A DNA stretch of 64,000 nt from an uncultured Collinsella sp. (GTDB lineage: Bacteria; Actinomycetota; Coriobacteriia; Coriobacteriales; Coriobacteriaceae), in contig CAKULD010000001.1 of the NCBI GenBank assembly GCA_934667065.1, positions 248,001-312,000 on the forward strand, written 5' to 3'. This document shows positions 1 to 8,516 of the stretch, one piece after another. Positions within the stretch are counted from its first letter, which is position 1. Every line of letters starts with the position of its first letter. Position numbers and translations under genes: made by a program. Below the pieces are notes generated by a model. That model searched no databases. It was not told where the DNA came from and saw nothing but the letters and a program-made list of their open reading frames with translations.

Positions 1-1052
1 GCCGTCACGACCAACTTGATGGCTGCGTCGGCGAGTGTCGTATTGCCGGCGAAACCGGCGCCCGAGAGCCAGGTGGCAAGGCCGGCGTACTTCCAGGCAT
101 CGAGCACCGCGTAAGCTGCGAGCACCACGAGTGCGCCCACGAGGGCGCGAACAAGATAGTTGGTGATAAAGCGGCCGTAGAGGCTCTTGACGGTGCGAAC
201 CGACCAGGCGAAGAGGCGTGCGGTTAGACCGAACACGATGGCGCTGATGACGACGATGGTGACGGTTCGGGGCGTCATATCGGGGACGCTGGCGATGACG
301 TTCGCCTCATACTCGGTGCCCAGGGCAAGCGACGTAAAGTAGCCGGTAAACGAGGCGACGAGGCAGTAGATGCCGGCGGTGTAGTCGATCTTGCCGATAA
401 AGCACATCTCCATGCCAAAGAAGGCGCCGGCGAGGGGCGAGCCGAACACGGCGCCAAAGGCAGACGAGATGCCGGCGAGCATGAGGTCGTGATGGTCGTG
501 CTTTTTGAGATGGGCCAGGTTTGAGATGTTGCTGGCGATGGTGCCGCCGATCTGCACGGCAGCGCCCTCGCGTCCGGCCGAGCCGCCTGTCAGGTGCGTA
601 AGCGTGGAGCAGACAAAGGTGAGGACGGCCATGCGGGCATGGATGAGGCGGGTGCCCAGGGCAGAGTCGATTACCAGGTTGTTGCCACGTTTGGCGGCAA
701 GGCCGTGGTTCTTATACACCCACGCGGTGGCCACGCCCACGACGGGAAGCAGAGCGTAGATCCACGCATGGTGCTCGCGATAATCGGTCGCGATGTTCAG
801 CGAGGCCAAAAATGCCCAGGCGGCAACGCCCATGGCGAACGAGACGATCACGACGAGCGCGAGCAGCTTGGCGCTCGCGAGCAGATTACGGGCGTTACGG
901 CGCGTGTCGGCGGCCAAGAGATGCTCAGAGCGGGTGAGCTGATGCCTGCCGGCCATTATGACGTCATTCAGGGAGAAGAAGCCTCCCTCATCGAGCGGCA
1001 GGGAGTTGTCTTGCTCTTCGCTTTCGCTGTCTGATATGTCGGTAAAAGCCAT
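1..1052 (-). CDS. ClC-type chloride channel/transporter (partial)
   Basis: Reading the minus strand from an ATG at 1052 gives an open frame of at least 350 residues that runs off the window at position 1, so the C-terminus is missing. The product is a polytopic membrane protein. A GGSAGREGAAVQIG stretch near residue 137 matches the ClC selectivity-filter region (GREGP in most members, GREGA here), and a later FGAVFGSPLAGAFFGME segment is also typical of ClC channels. ClC proteins move chloride, fluoride or exchange chloride for protons. An AGAGG-like ribosome site lies a few bases before the ATG. The gene is divergent from moeA and probably functionally unrelated to it. The ion specificity cannot be told. 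Confidence 0.85.
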   Translation of the reverse strand, partial: MAFTDISDSESEEQDNSLPLDEGGFFSLNDVIMAGRHQLTRSEHLLAADTRRNARNLLASAKLLALVVIVSFAMGVAAWAFLASLNIATDYREHHAWIYALLPVVGVATAWVYKNHGLAAKRGNNLVIDSALGTRLIHARMAVLTFVCSTLTHLTGGSAGREGAAVQIGGTIASNISNLAHLKKHDHHDLMLAGISSAFGAVFGSPLAGAFFGMEMCFIGKIDYTAGIYCLVASFTGYFTSLALGTEYEANVIASVPDMTPRTVTIVVISAIVFGLTARLFAWSVRTVKSLYGRFITNYLVRALVGALVVLAAYAVLDAWKYAGLATWLSGAGFAGNTTLADAAIKLVVT

Positions 1053-1274
1053 GGTGTCCTCTTCTTTGGTTGCAACGCAAGCATTATAGAGCGTGATAGA
1101 GCGTGACAAATGCGTCAAGCCGGTGGGTTGGTTTCGGTTCTGTTTCGTGCCCTGTAACCGACAGGTGTATTCGCGAGTGCAGACCGTCTCGCGGTTGAGC
1201 GGCGGGGGATTATACTGAATAAAACATAAAGAATCGGCGCCCTTGTTACGCGCCGCGATCTGTAAGAGGTGCAT
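1053..1274. promoter_or_regulatory. Divergent intergenic region between clc and moeA
   Basis: This 222-bp gap must carry the promoters of the ClC gene (minus strand) and of moeA (plus strand). A tandem 10-bp direct repeat (ATAGAGCGTG twice, 1086-1105) lies on the clc side. A TATACT box at 1211-1216 is a plausible -10 element for moeA, but no convincing -35 sits at the right spacing. No RNA element was recognised. Confidence 0.4.
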
Positions 1275-2537
1275 ATGGCAGAGAAGCTCATTCCGTTGGA
1301 GGACGCGCAGGCAATTGTCTTGTCACATGTGAGCCCGACCGGGGTTGTCGAGATTCCCGTATGGCAGGCGGCCGGCCTTCCCTTGGCCGAGGAAGCCGTG
1401 GCCGATATCGACATCTCGCCATTTGCTAACAGCGCCATGGACGGGTATGCCGTACGCGCCGTCGACCTTGGTGCGGCCACCGGCAATACTCCGGTGACGC
1501 TTTCCGTTGTCGGGCACGAGGCAGCGGGTCATGTGTTTGAGGGCACGATCGGCGCGGGCGAGACGGTCCGCATTATGACGGGCGCGCCGGTGCCAGAGGG
1601 CGCCGATGCCGTGGTGAAGTACGAGATCGTCGACGTGCTCGACGGCGATGGCAACGAGGGCTCGCACGTCCGCTTCTCGGCGCCGGCTAAGGTGGGGGAG
1701 AACGTTCGCTCTGCTGCCGAAGAAGCCCATGCCGGCGACGTCGTGATGCGTGCCGGTGAGGTTGTGGCGCCGGCTGGTGCGGGCCTGCTGGCAAGCGCCG
1801 GGTATGCGAGCGTGAAGGTGCACGCCGCACCGCACGTGGGCATCATCTCGCTGGGCACGGAGCTGGTTGCTCCAAGTGAGCTTCCGGCGCGTGGCCAGAT
1901 TCGCGATTCCAACTCCTCGGCGTTGATGGCCGAGGCACTCGATGCCGGTGCCGAGCCTGTCTTCTATGGCATTGCGCCCGACGACGAGCAGGCGATATCC
2001 GAGCTCGTACACCGCGCGGTGCGCGAGTGCGATTTTGTCATTACGAGCGGTGGCGCCTCGGCCGGAGACTACGATTACGTGACGGCGCTGGTCCAGCGCG
2101 AAGGCGAGGTTCTGTTCGATCGCATCTCGATGCGTCCTGGTAAGGCCATCACGTTTGGCCTGCTCGGCGGCAAACCGTACCTGGGGCTTTCGGGCAATCC
2201 GGCGGCGGCCTACGTGGGCTTTGAGGTGCTCGCGCGCCCGGCGATTCGTAAGATGCGCGGCTTTGCCGAGGGGGCGCGTCCTGTGCAACAGGCAATGCTG
2301 ACACACGGCGTGAAGAAGCGCCAGGACCGTCGATTCTATGACCGCGCCACGGTTGCGCGCGATGCCCAGACCGGCGAGCTTATGGTGACTGAGGCCAAGA
2401 GCCAGAATTCGGCGCTGCTTGGCACGATGCAGCGCGCGAATTGTCTGCTGCGCATTAACGAGGGCCCGTGCGAGCTCGAGCCGGGCGATGTCGTGGATGT
2501 CGTCCGCGTCGACTTGCCCGAGGGCACCGTGCTTTAG
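1275..2537 (+). CDS. moeA: Molybdopterin molybdenumtransferase MoeA
   Basis: This 420-residue protein inserts molybdenum into adenylylated molybdopterin, the last general step of Mo cofactor synthesis in the cytoplasm. Diagnostic MoeA motifs are visible: NSAMDGYAVRA near residue 55, GTELV in the middle, SGGASAGDYDYV in the MoaB-like domain, and RPGKAITFG followed by GLSGNPAAA near residue 300. Length is normal for the family (about 400). I chose the ATG at 1275 because AAGAGG lies 5 nt upstream; a GTG at 1269 overlaps that ribosome site. It is followed 10 nt later by a MogA/MoaB gene, so the two form a cofactor-maturation unit serving the molybdoenzymes in this window. Confidence 0.93.
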   Translation: MAEKLIPLEDAQAIVLSHVSPTGVVEIPVWQAAGLPLAEEAVADIDISPFANSAMDGYAVRAVDLGAATGNTPVTLSVVGHEAAGHVFEGTIGAGETVRIMTGAPVPEGADAVVKYEIVDVLDGDGNEGSHVRFSAPAKVGENVRSAAEEAHAGDVVMRAGEVVAPAGAGLLASAGYASVKVHAAPHVGIISLGTELVAPSELPARGQIRDSNSSALMAEALDAGAEPVFYGIAPDDEQAISELVHRAVRECDFVITSGGASAGDYDYVTALVQREGEVLFDRISMRPGKAITFGLLGGKPYLGLSGNPAAAYVGFEVLARPAIRKMRGFAEGARPVQQAMLTHGVKKRQDRRFYDRATVARDAQTGELMVTEAKSQNSALLGTMQRANCLLRINEGPCELEPGDVVDVVRVDLPEGTVL

Positions 2538-2547
2538 GAGGAGCACT

Positions 2548-3027
2548 ATGGAGTTGAAGATTTCGATCGTGACGTGTTCGGATACGCGCGATCTTGCCCA
2601 GGATGAGGCCGGAGCCGCGCTCGAGGAACTCATTGCGGCTCAGGGCTGGACGGTAGCCTCGCACGTGGTTGTGCGCGACGACGTCGACGAGATCGGCGCC
2701 GCTATCGTGGACGCTGCCGACGAGCGCCATGCCCATGTTGTGCTTACCTGCGGCGGCACGGGACTTTCGATGCGCGACGTGACGCCCGAGGCGACGCGCG
2801 CCGTCTGCGACCGCGATGTGCCGGGCATTGCCGAGGCGATTCGCGCGTACTCGATGACCAAGACGCGCCGCGCGATGCTGTCGCGCGCCGTGTGCATGCA
2901 ACGCGGTCATACACTTGTCGTAAACTTTCCCGGATCCACCAAGGCAGCCCGCGAAAGCTGGGAGGCGATTGCCGACCAGCTGGAGCACGCGGCACAGATG
3001 ACGGCGGGCGGCGGACACGCCAAATAA
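2548..3027 (+). CDS. mog: MogA/MoaB-family molybdopterin adenylyltransferase
   Basis: A 159-residue MoCF_BD-fold protein expected to adenylylate molybdopterin before MoeA loads molybdate. The CGGTG loop followed by LSMRDVTPEATR is the family signature for molybdopterin binding, and a later NFPGSTKAARESW segment also matches MogA/MoaB. The start ATG at 2548 has a strong AGGAGG about 6 nt upstream and lies 10 nt after moeA, so the genes are co-transcribed. Sequence alone does not decide between the MogA (active) and MoaB (sometimes inactive) names; the neighbourhood favours an active adenylyltransferase. Confidence 0.9.
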   Translation: MELKISIVTCSDTRDLAQDEAGAALEELIAAQGWTVASHVVVRDDVDEIGAAIVDAADERHAHVVLTCGGTGLSMRDVTPEATRAVCDRDVPGIAEAIRAYSMTKTRRAMLSRAVCMQRGHTLVVNFPGSTKAARESWEAIADQLEHAAQMTAGGGHAK

Positions 3028-3040
3028 GTGTTTCACCTGC

Positions 3041-3074
3041 GGCGGAGTGACCCGAACGGTTGCTCCGCCTTTTT
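3041..3074 (+). terminator. Rho-independent terminator after mog
   Basis: GGCGGAG at 3041-3047 pairs perfectly with CTCCGCC at 3063-3069 and is followed by a run of five T. It closes the moeA-mog unit. Confidence 0.85.
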
Positions 3075-3120
3075 GTTTGATGCCGAGGTGAAGCCGATGC
3101 GCGCCGTAATCTGAAAATAT

Positions 3121-3172
3121 ATTCTCAGACGAGAATAATTTTTCACCACCATTATTCGCGCTAAAGTATAAT
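3121..3172 (+). promoter_or_regulatory. Promoter and palindromic operator upstream of modA
   Basis: ATTCTC-AGAC-GAGAAT (3121-3136) is a perfect 6-bp inverted repeat. An overlapping looser palindrome pairs 3130-3139 with 3151-3160 (one mismatch). A consensus TATAAT lies at 3167-3172, placing the palindromes across the -35 region, where a repressor such as a ModE/TunR-type molybdate sensor could act. The motif is not the E. coli ModE box, so the regulator is not identified. Confidence 0.55.
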
Positions 3173-3232
3173 CCGATTACAGAATAAAGCCTGCGGTGGG
3201 GTGCCCGGGCACAAGGTCCGAAAGGGTTCAAT

Positions 3233-4108
3233 ATGTTCGATATGGTTTCTCGCCGCGGTTTCGTCTCGCTTTCTGCCGCTGCTGCCGCCGGCCTTGGCCT
3301 TGCTGGCTGCTCGGGTAACAAGGAGTCCGAGTCTGCTGGTTCCGACGCCGGTTCTGTCAAGTCCTCCTCTAAGAAGAAGGCCGTCGAACTGCAGGTTTTC
3401 GCCGCCAACTCGCTCGAGAAGGCTCTGCCCGAGGTCCAGGAGCTCTACACCGACCAGACCGGCACCACCTTTGCCGATACGCAGTTCAAGGCCTCTGGCG
3501 ATCTGGTCGAGCAGATGAAGGCCGGCGCTGCCGTCGACGTGCTCATCACCGCTTCCAAGGGCACCATGGACGATGCCGAGACTGCCGAGCTCGTCGACAC
3601 CGACACCCGTGAGGACATGTTCGTCAACGACCTCGTGATCATTCGCGCCGAGGGCTCCGACACCAAGGTCGAGGCCATCGCCGACGTCGTGAACCTGGAC
3701 GGCAAGATCGCCATCGGCGACGCCAAGACCGTTCCGGCCGGCAAGTACGCCAACCAGGCGCTGGCCTCCGTCGGCCTCTACACCGGCACCGAGGGCGACG
3801 ACGGCGAGTACGCGCCCGAGATTGCCGACAAGGTCGCGCTGGCCGATAAGGTCGGCACCGCTGCCGCCTACGTGTCCACGGGCGACTGCGTGGCAGGTTT
3901 TGTCTACAGCTCCGACATCTACCGCTACGACGGCATCGAGGAGGCCTTCGTGTGCCCCGAGGATTCGCACAAGCCCATTGTGTACCCGGGTGCCGTGGCC
4001 GAGAGCTCAGAGCATGCCGACGAGGCCAAGGCGTTCATCGACTTCTGCCTGTCTAACAAGAAGGCGCAGAAGATTTGGGCTAAGTACGGCTTTGAGCTTT
4101 CCGAGTAG
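3233..4108 (+). CDS. modA: Molybdate ABC transporter substrate-binding lipoprotein ModA
   Basis: A 291-residue periplasmic-type binding protein that captures molybdate or tungstate outside the cell. The N-terminus has a twin-arginine motif (SRRGF, residues 6-10), a hydrophobic stretch and a lipobox LAGC with Cys26 as the predicted lipid anchor. The mature part begins LQVFAANSLEKALPE, the usual ModA start of the oxyanion-binding fold, and continues with KASGDLVEQMKAGAAVDVLITAS, also typical. The ATG at 3233 has AAAGGG 6 nt upstream. A terminator separates it from modB, which suggests the binding protein is made in excess over the permease. Tungstate rather than molybdate is possible. Confidence 0.93.
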   Translation: MFDMVSRRGFVSLSAAAAAGLGLAGCSGNKESESAGSDAGSVKSSSKKKAVELQVFAANSLEKALPEVQELYTDQTGTTFADTQFKASGDLVEQMKAGAAVDVLITASKGTMDDAETAELVDTDTREDMFVNDLVIIRAEGSDTKVEAIADVVNLDGKIAIGDAKTVPAGKYANQALASVGLYTGTEGDDGEYAPEIADKVALADKVGTAAAYVSTGDCVAGFVYSSDIYRYDGIEEAFVCPEDSHKPIVYPGAVAESSEHADEAKAFIDFCLSNKKAQKIWAKYGFELSE

Positions 4109-4140
4109 TGCAGAAGAGCGCTGCATAACGATATGCTTGA

Positions 4141-4173
4141 GGGCGGGCGTTCTTGCGATCGCCCGCCCTTTTT
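4141..4173 (+). terminator. Intra-operon terminator between modA and modB
   Basis: GGGCGGGCG (4141-4149) pairs with CGCCCGCCC (4160-4168) followed by five T. It lies between modA and modB and probably lets only part of transcription through. Confidence 0.85.
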
Positions 4174-4225
4174 AGATTGAAGCGGCGCGCCTGCGCGTCG
4201 TTACCCTTTGTTTGAGGAGTCGCCC

Positions 4226-5707
4226 GTGTCAAGGAAAACGATTCGCCTGCTCGCTGCGCTGGCGGCGGTTCTCTTTGCGTTTACCTCACTGCCCGGAGTT
4301 GCTTGTGCCGAGGCGCTTTTTGCCACTGCCGACGGACGCCAAGCGACAGAGGACTCTGCGCTTATCGATGGCGTCGATTTTGGCCTCAACGCCTTTGAGC
4401 GCAACGCCAAGGGCACGGCCCGCTCGTTTGCCGACCAGCCCGAGGGTTATCGTTTTCCCATCTACAGAAAGACGTCGCTCGTAACGGTGACCACGCCTAC
4501 GAGCATCGTGGTGTGGGTCGATGCGCATGCCGCCAAGGAAGCGGGCCTCGATATCGCAAATGCCTCCGACCAAAAGGCGCTCAAGAAGATGCTCGCGGGG
4601 CTCGATAAGTCTCACTCCATGGGAGGCGCGCTGCTGGAGGACTCCAAGCTCGAGTGGGTGTTTACCTCGGACAATGAGCTGGTACAGGGCGATTACCGTT
4701 ATCTGTTTAAGGTGAAGGGCGACGACGGCGACTACTACACCGTCGTGAATGCCGCGGACGCCGCAAACCCCGGGCTCAATCTGGGTGACGGAGCCCTGTG
4801 GAGCGATAACACCGCCTTGGTGCCGTATGCGAGTGTCTCGACGACGGAGCCGCCCTCGCTAGCGGAGCGCGCCGCGACCTTCTTTGGCAGTATTGACTAT
4901 CGCCCGTTTTGGGTGTCCATCAAGACGAGCGGTCTCGCCTTGGTGATCGCGTTTGCGCTGGGCCTGTTTGCCGCGTGGAAGACCATGGGTACCACGAGCC
5001 GCGTGAAGGGCCTGCTCGATTCGGTCTTTACCATCCCTATGGTGCTGCCGCCCACGGTCTGCGGCTTTTTGCTCCTCATGTTGTTCGGTCGCTCGACCGG
5101 GGTGGGCCAGTGGCTGATTGCGCACGGCATCTCGATTGTCTTTACGTGGCCCGCGGCGGTGATCTCTGCCGTGGTAGTGTCGTTCCCGCTTGTCTATCGT
5201 ACGGCGCTCGGCGCCTTCGAGAGCCTCGACACGCAGATGCTCGATGCAGCGCGCACGCTGGGCTGGTCCGAGCGACGCATCTTTACCAAGCTCATGATGC
5301 CCCTCGGCTGGCCCTCTATTGCCGCCGGCACGGTGCTCGCCTTTGCTCGCGCCATGGGCGAGTTTGGCTGCACGCTGTTCTTCGCGGGCAACTATGCCGG
5401 CATTACGCAGACCATTCCCATCGCCATCTACTTTGAGTGGATGGGCGGCAAGACGTCGGTGGCGCTCTTTTGGGTCGTCGTCGTGATCGTCTTTAGCTTC
5501 CTGGTCATCCTGTTCATCAACATGTACACGGCGCATTCGCAAAAGTACCGCGAGCGGGGTCTCTCCCGCGCGGAGCGCAAACAGGCCAAGGAGCTTGTCG
5601 GTCAGGGCGATTCGCTCGACCCCGTCGGCGGCGATGCCCTACGTATCGATCGCGAGGCGTTGGCCGAGCTTATGCGTGACGACGCGGTCGCGAAGGGAGG
5701 TCGATAG
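4226..5707 (+). CDS. modB: Molybdate ABC transporter permease ModB with an extra extracytoplasmic N-terminal domain
   Basis: A 493-residue protein, about twice the usual ModB length (about 225). Residues 1-30 are a signal peptide or first membrane segment. Residues about 31-215 form a hydrophilic domain I do not recognise, containing a substrate-binding-like VTVTTPTSIVVWVDAH stretch. From about residue 230 to 460 it is a normal ModB permease with several membrane helices and the cytoplasmic EAA-loop signature AARTLGWSERRIFTKLMMP followed by ARAMGEFG. A charged C-terminal tail of about 45 residues follows. I chose GTG at 4226 because GAGGAG ends 6 nt before it. modC follows after 3 nt. Function is firm for the permease part only. 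Confidence 0.9.
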   Translation: MSRKTIRLLAALAAVLFAFTSLPGVACAEALFATADGRQATEDSALIDGVDFGLNAFERNAKGTARSFADQPEGYRFPIYRKTSLVTVTTPTSIVVWVDAHAAKEAGLDIANASDQKALKKMLAGLDKSHSMGGALLEDSKLEWVFTSDNELVQGDYRYLFKVKGDDGDYYTVVNAADAANPGLNLGDGALWSDNTALVPYASVSTTEPPSLAERAATFFGSIDYRPFWVSIKTSGLALVIAFALGLFAAWKTMGTTSRVKGLLDSVFTIPMVLPPTVCGFLLLMLFGRSTGVGQWLIAHGISIVFTWPAAVISAVVVSFPLVYRTALGAFESLDTQMLDAARTLGWSERRIFTKLMMPLGWPSIAAGTVLAFARAMGEFGCTLFFAGNYAGITQTIPIAIYFEWMGGKTSVALFWVVVVIVFSFLVILFINMYTAHSQKYRERGLSRAERKQAKELVGQGDSLDPVGGDALRIDREALAELMRDDAVAKGGR

Positions 5708-5710
5708 GCC

Positions 5711-6781
5711 ATGTCGCTCGTTCTGGATATCAAAAAGCGTTATCCCGGCTTTACCCTCGACATTCAGCTGGAAGCCGGCGAGGAGCGGGTGGCGCTGCTT
5801 GGCGCCTCCGGATGCGGTAAGAGCTGTACCTTGCGCTGCATCGCCGGCGTGGAGACGCCCGATGAGGGCAAGATCCTCGTCAATGGCGTGACCTTCTTCG
5901 ACTCTGCCGCGGGCATCAACTTGTCGCCCCAGGAACGCAAGTGCGCCCTGCTGTTCCAAAACTATCAGCTGTTTCTCAATATGACGGTGGCCGATAACGT
6001 TTGTGCCGGCGTTGAGGATGCCGGCGACGCCGCAGCGCGCAAAAAGCTTGCCGAACGCTATCTGGGTATCTTTGGCCTGGCCGACTTTGCCGACCGCTAT
6101 CCCGCGCGACTTTCGGGCGGCCAGCAGCAGCGTGTGGCGCTTGCCCGCATGGTGGCGGCGCACCCGGGCATCTTCATGTTCGACGAGCCCATGAGCGCAC
6201 TCGATGCGTATCTCAAGAGCGCGCTTGAGCAAAACATGCTCGACCTGTTCGATGTCTGCAGCCGCACCGTGCTGTACGTGAGCCACGATATCGATGAGGC
6301 ATGTCGCCTGTGCGAGCACATCTGTGTGATGCACAACGGGCATGTGGAGGAGATCGGCTCCGTCGAGGACGTGGTTCGCCGGCCGCAGACCTTGGCCTCG
6401 TTGCGCCTGACGGGCTGCAAGAACACGAGCCGCGCGCGCAAGATCGGGACTCAGGAAGTTGAAGCCCTGGACTGGGGTATGACCTTCAATGTTGGTCGCG
6501 AGGTGCCCGATAACGTGGCGTACCTGGGCATTCGCGCGAGCTACTTCCATGTGGACAACCGTGCCGAGCGAGGTCGCAACAGCTACGACCTGCACGTGGC
6601 CCGCGTGAGCGATTCGCGTTTTGAGCGCTTGGTGCTGCTGGATGTGCCCCGTGCCGACGCACCGACGCGCCTGCAGTGGAAGGTCAACAAGGTGAGTGCG
6701 CCTGTCGAGGAGTTGCCGCAGGCGGGGGAGACCCTGCGCATGCATTTTGATGCGAGCAGGATTCATCTGGTTTGCCGGTAA
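5711..6781 (+). CDS. modC: Molybdate ABC transporter ATP-binding protein ModC
   Basis: A 356-residue ATPase that powers molybdate import with ModB. It shows Walker A GASGCGKS near residue 34, the Q-loop LLFQNYQLF, the ABC signature LSGGQQQRVALARM near residue 137, Walker B IFMFDEPMSALD, and the switch His in YVSHDIDEA. About 130 residues follow the nucleotide-binding domain, the place of the TOBE/Mop regulatory domain in ModC. It starts 3 nt after modB and lies in the same transcript. Assignment to molybdate rests on ModA and ModB next door. Confidence 0.93.
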   Translation: MSLVLDIKKRYPGFTLDIQLEAGEERVALLGASGCGKSCTLRCIAGVETPDEGKILVNGVTFFDSAAGINLSPQERKCALLFQNYQLFLNMTVADNVCAGVEDAGDAAARKKLAERYLGIFGLADFADRYPARLSGGQQQRVALARMVAAHPGIFMFDEPMSALDAYLKSALEQNMLDLFDVCSRTVLYVSHDIDEACRLCEHICVMHNGHVEEIGSVEDVVRRPQTLASLRLTGCKNTSRARKIGTQEVEALDWGMTFNVGREVPDNVAYLGIRASYFHVDNRAERGRNSYDLHVARVSDSRFERLVLLDVPRADAPTRLQWKVNKVSAPVEELPQAGETLRMHFDASRIHLVCR

Positions 6782-7226
6782 TGCGGCGGGCAAGGCGGCC
6801 GAGGAGGCAGTTCTATGCCGCTCTGTTTTCACGTCGCCGTTCGCCGAATGGATGATGACAAAACCTTATCAATCTGATAATTATTTATCAGACAGCGAGA
6901 TACTCGCATCCCAATGCTGTCATACGCGTGTCGGCGGTGTTCGTCTGGACGACGACCGTTGATATAGTTACCTTCGACGAGAAAAGGAGGGCGCCCCGAT
7001 GCTGCAGAAGACATATTCGCGTCGCGTTGCCGCGCGCGCCCTCTATATGGCTCGGAGTCGCATATGAGCAGGTATGTTCACGGCTCCGGGAGAGACGACG
7101 CACAACTAAATAGCCGACCGCAAGGCAGGTTCCCCAAAATTCCGGGTTTACGCGCGGTTGGGTTTTCGCCACCCACCGCGCAGCAATACCGTAGCTATTC
7201 ATTTTTGGTTCGAGAGGGGAACCGCC
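6782..7226 (+). promoter_or_regulatory. Long structured leader before the double-cubane reductase operon
   Basis: This 445-bp gap has no ordinary gene. It contains a perfect 7-bp palindrome CTGATAA-TTAT-TTATCAG (6874-6891), a possible -10 TATAGT (6963-6968), and a mini-ORF of 22 codons (7000-7068) behind a strong AGGAGG. The AGGAGGGCGC of that mini-ORF can pair with GCGCCCTC downstream (7038-7045). A 10-bp stem with one bulge lies at 7152-7181. GGTTCCCC (7128-7135) is perfectly complementary to GGGGAACC (7216-7223) just before the start codon at 7227, so the leader could hide the ribosome site. No known riboswitch consensus was recognised. Confidence 0.45.
7000..7068 (+). CDS. Possible 22-codon leader peptide
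   Basis: An ATG at 7000 with AGGAGGGCG 6-14 nt upstream opens a 22-codon frame ending in TGA. The peptide is basic (five Arg, one Lys) and starts MLQKTYSRR. Its ribosome site can be locked in a hairpin with codons near the end of the frame. It may be a translated leader regulating the downstream reductase operon, or a chance frame. No homologue is known to me. Confidence 0.3.
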
Positions 7227-8510
7227 ATGGCTGAAGAATTCGATTTCCATCCGATGTGGGAGAGCCTCGGCATGAATCTTGCCGACCACGACATGCTGCT
7301 GGGCGCTGTGGGCCAGATGTACGGGGATATGTTCCTGACGCAGAACAATCGCCCCAGGTCCACGTCCTACCTGGATTTTGTTGCCACCAACATCCACAGC
7401 GGCCGTATTAAGGAGATGCTCGACAAGAAGGAGGCCGGCGAGGCCACCAAGATCGTCGGTTCGTTCTGCGTCTATGTACCCGAGGAGATCGTGCTTGCCT
7501 GTGACGGCATTCCCGTGGGTCTGTGCTCCGGTGCCGATTGGGCGACCGATAAGGTCGAGGAGCATCTGCCGCGCAACACCTGTCCGCTCATTAAGAGCTT
7601 TGCCGGCTTTAAGCTGGGCGAGGTCTGCCCCTACATCGAGTCGAGCGACTTGGTAGTCGGCGAGAACACCTGCGACGGCAAGAAGAAGGCCTACGAGTTC
7701 TTTGCCACGCAAAAGAACATGTATGTGATGGATATCCCCAACGTGCACGACGAGTCGACGCTCGTGACCTGGAAGGCCGAGGTTAAGAAGCTCGCTGCCA
7801 AGATCGAGGATGAGTGTGGCGTCAAGATTACGCCCGAGCGTCTGAAGACCGCCATTCACGCCGTCAATGAGAAGCGCCGTGCCCTGCAGCGTTTGGCTGC
7901 GACCCGCGCTGCCGACCCGGCGCCTATCAGCGGTCTCGACAGCTTGCTGACCGTGCAGGCCGCCTTTATGGACGACACGCCGCGCCTGACCGGCGCCATC
8001 AACGATATGGCTGCCGAGTGCGAGGAGCGCGCCGCCAACGGCGAGGGCGTGGCGCCCAAGGGCACCAAGCGCATCCTGTACACCGGTACGCCCATGGCCG
8101 TGCCCAACTGGAAGCTGTTCAACCTGATCGAGAAGGCCGGCGGCATTGTGGTGGGCGAGGAGTCCTGCACGGGTTCGCGTTACTACAAGGACCTGGTCGA
8201 CGAGTCCGGAGAGACGGTCGACGAGATGCTCGATGCTATCGCCGAGCGCTACTTCAAGATCAACTGCGCCGTCTTTACCCCCAACGACCAGCGTATGAAG
8301 GACATCGTGCAGATGGCCAAGGACTTGCATGCCGACGGCATCGTCGACGTTGCCCTGCAGTTCTGCACGCTCTACGAGATGGAGTCCTTCGCCGTGGAGA
8401 AGGCCGCCGAGGAGGCCGGTATTCCCTTTATGCACATAACGACCGACTACGCCGGCGAGGACGCAGGCCAGCTGCAAACCCGTATTGAGGCCTTCTTGGA
8501 AACTATCTAA
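7227..8510 (+). CDS. Double-cubane-cluster anaerobic reductase (2-hydroxyacyl-CoA dehydratase family), copy 1
   Basis: A 427-residue protein of the HgdB/YjiM family. The family includes the double-cubane [8Fe-9S] cluster proteins that, once charged by an ASKHA ATPase, perform low-potential reductions. Conserved Cys motifs are visible: CSGAD and NTCPLIKS near residues 95-115, CPYIESSDLVVGENTCDGKK near 135-155, GEESCTGSRYY near 315, and VDVALQFCTLY near 380. These resemble the NTCP, TTCDGKKK and QxC motifs of YjiM-like proteins. The start at 7227 is set by the family-like length and GAGAGGGG upstream. A paralogue and the activase follow in the same operon, then selD. The substrate is unknown; acyl-CoA dehydration is less likely than small-molecule reduction because no CoA-transferase is nearby. 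Confidence 0.85.
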   Translation: MAEEFDFHPMWESLGMNLADHDMLLGAVGQMYGDMFLTQNNRPRSTSYLDFVATNIHSGRIKEMLDKKEAGEATKIVGSFCVYVPEEIVLACDGIPVGLCSGADWATDKVEEHLPRNTCPLIKSFAGFKLGEVCPYIESSDLVVGENTCDGKKKAYEFFATQKNMYVMDIPNVHDESTLVTWKAEVKKLAAKIEDECGVKITPERLKTAIHAVNEKRRALQRLAATRAADPAPISGLDSLLTVQAAFMDDTPRLTGAINDMAAECEERAANGEGVAPKGTKRILYTGTPMAVPNWKLFNLIEKAGGIVVGEESCTGSRYYKDLVDESGETVDEMLDAIAERYFKINCAVFTPNDQRMKDIVQMAKDLHADGIVDVALQFCTLYEMESFAVEKAAEEAGIPFMHITTDYAGEDAGQLQTRIEAFLETI

Positions 8511-8516
8511 GCCGCG

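Noticed and set aside
7080..7226. A glycine or Moco riboswitch
   Set aside because: The GGGAGAGAC and GCCGACCG segments recall glycine aptamers, but the conserved CCGAAGG and the second domain are missing; the Moco consensus was not met either.
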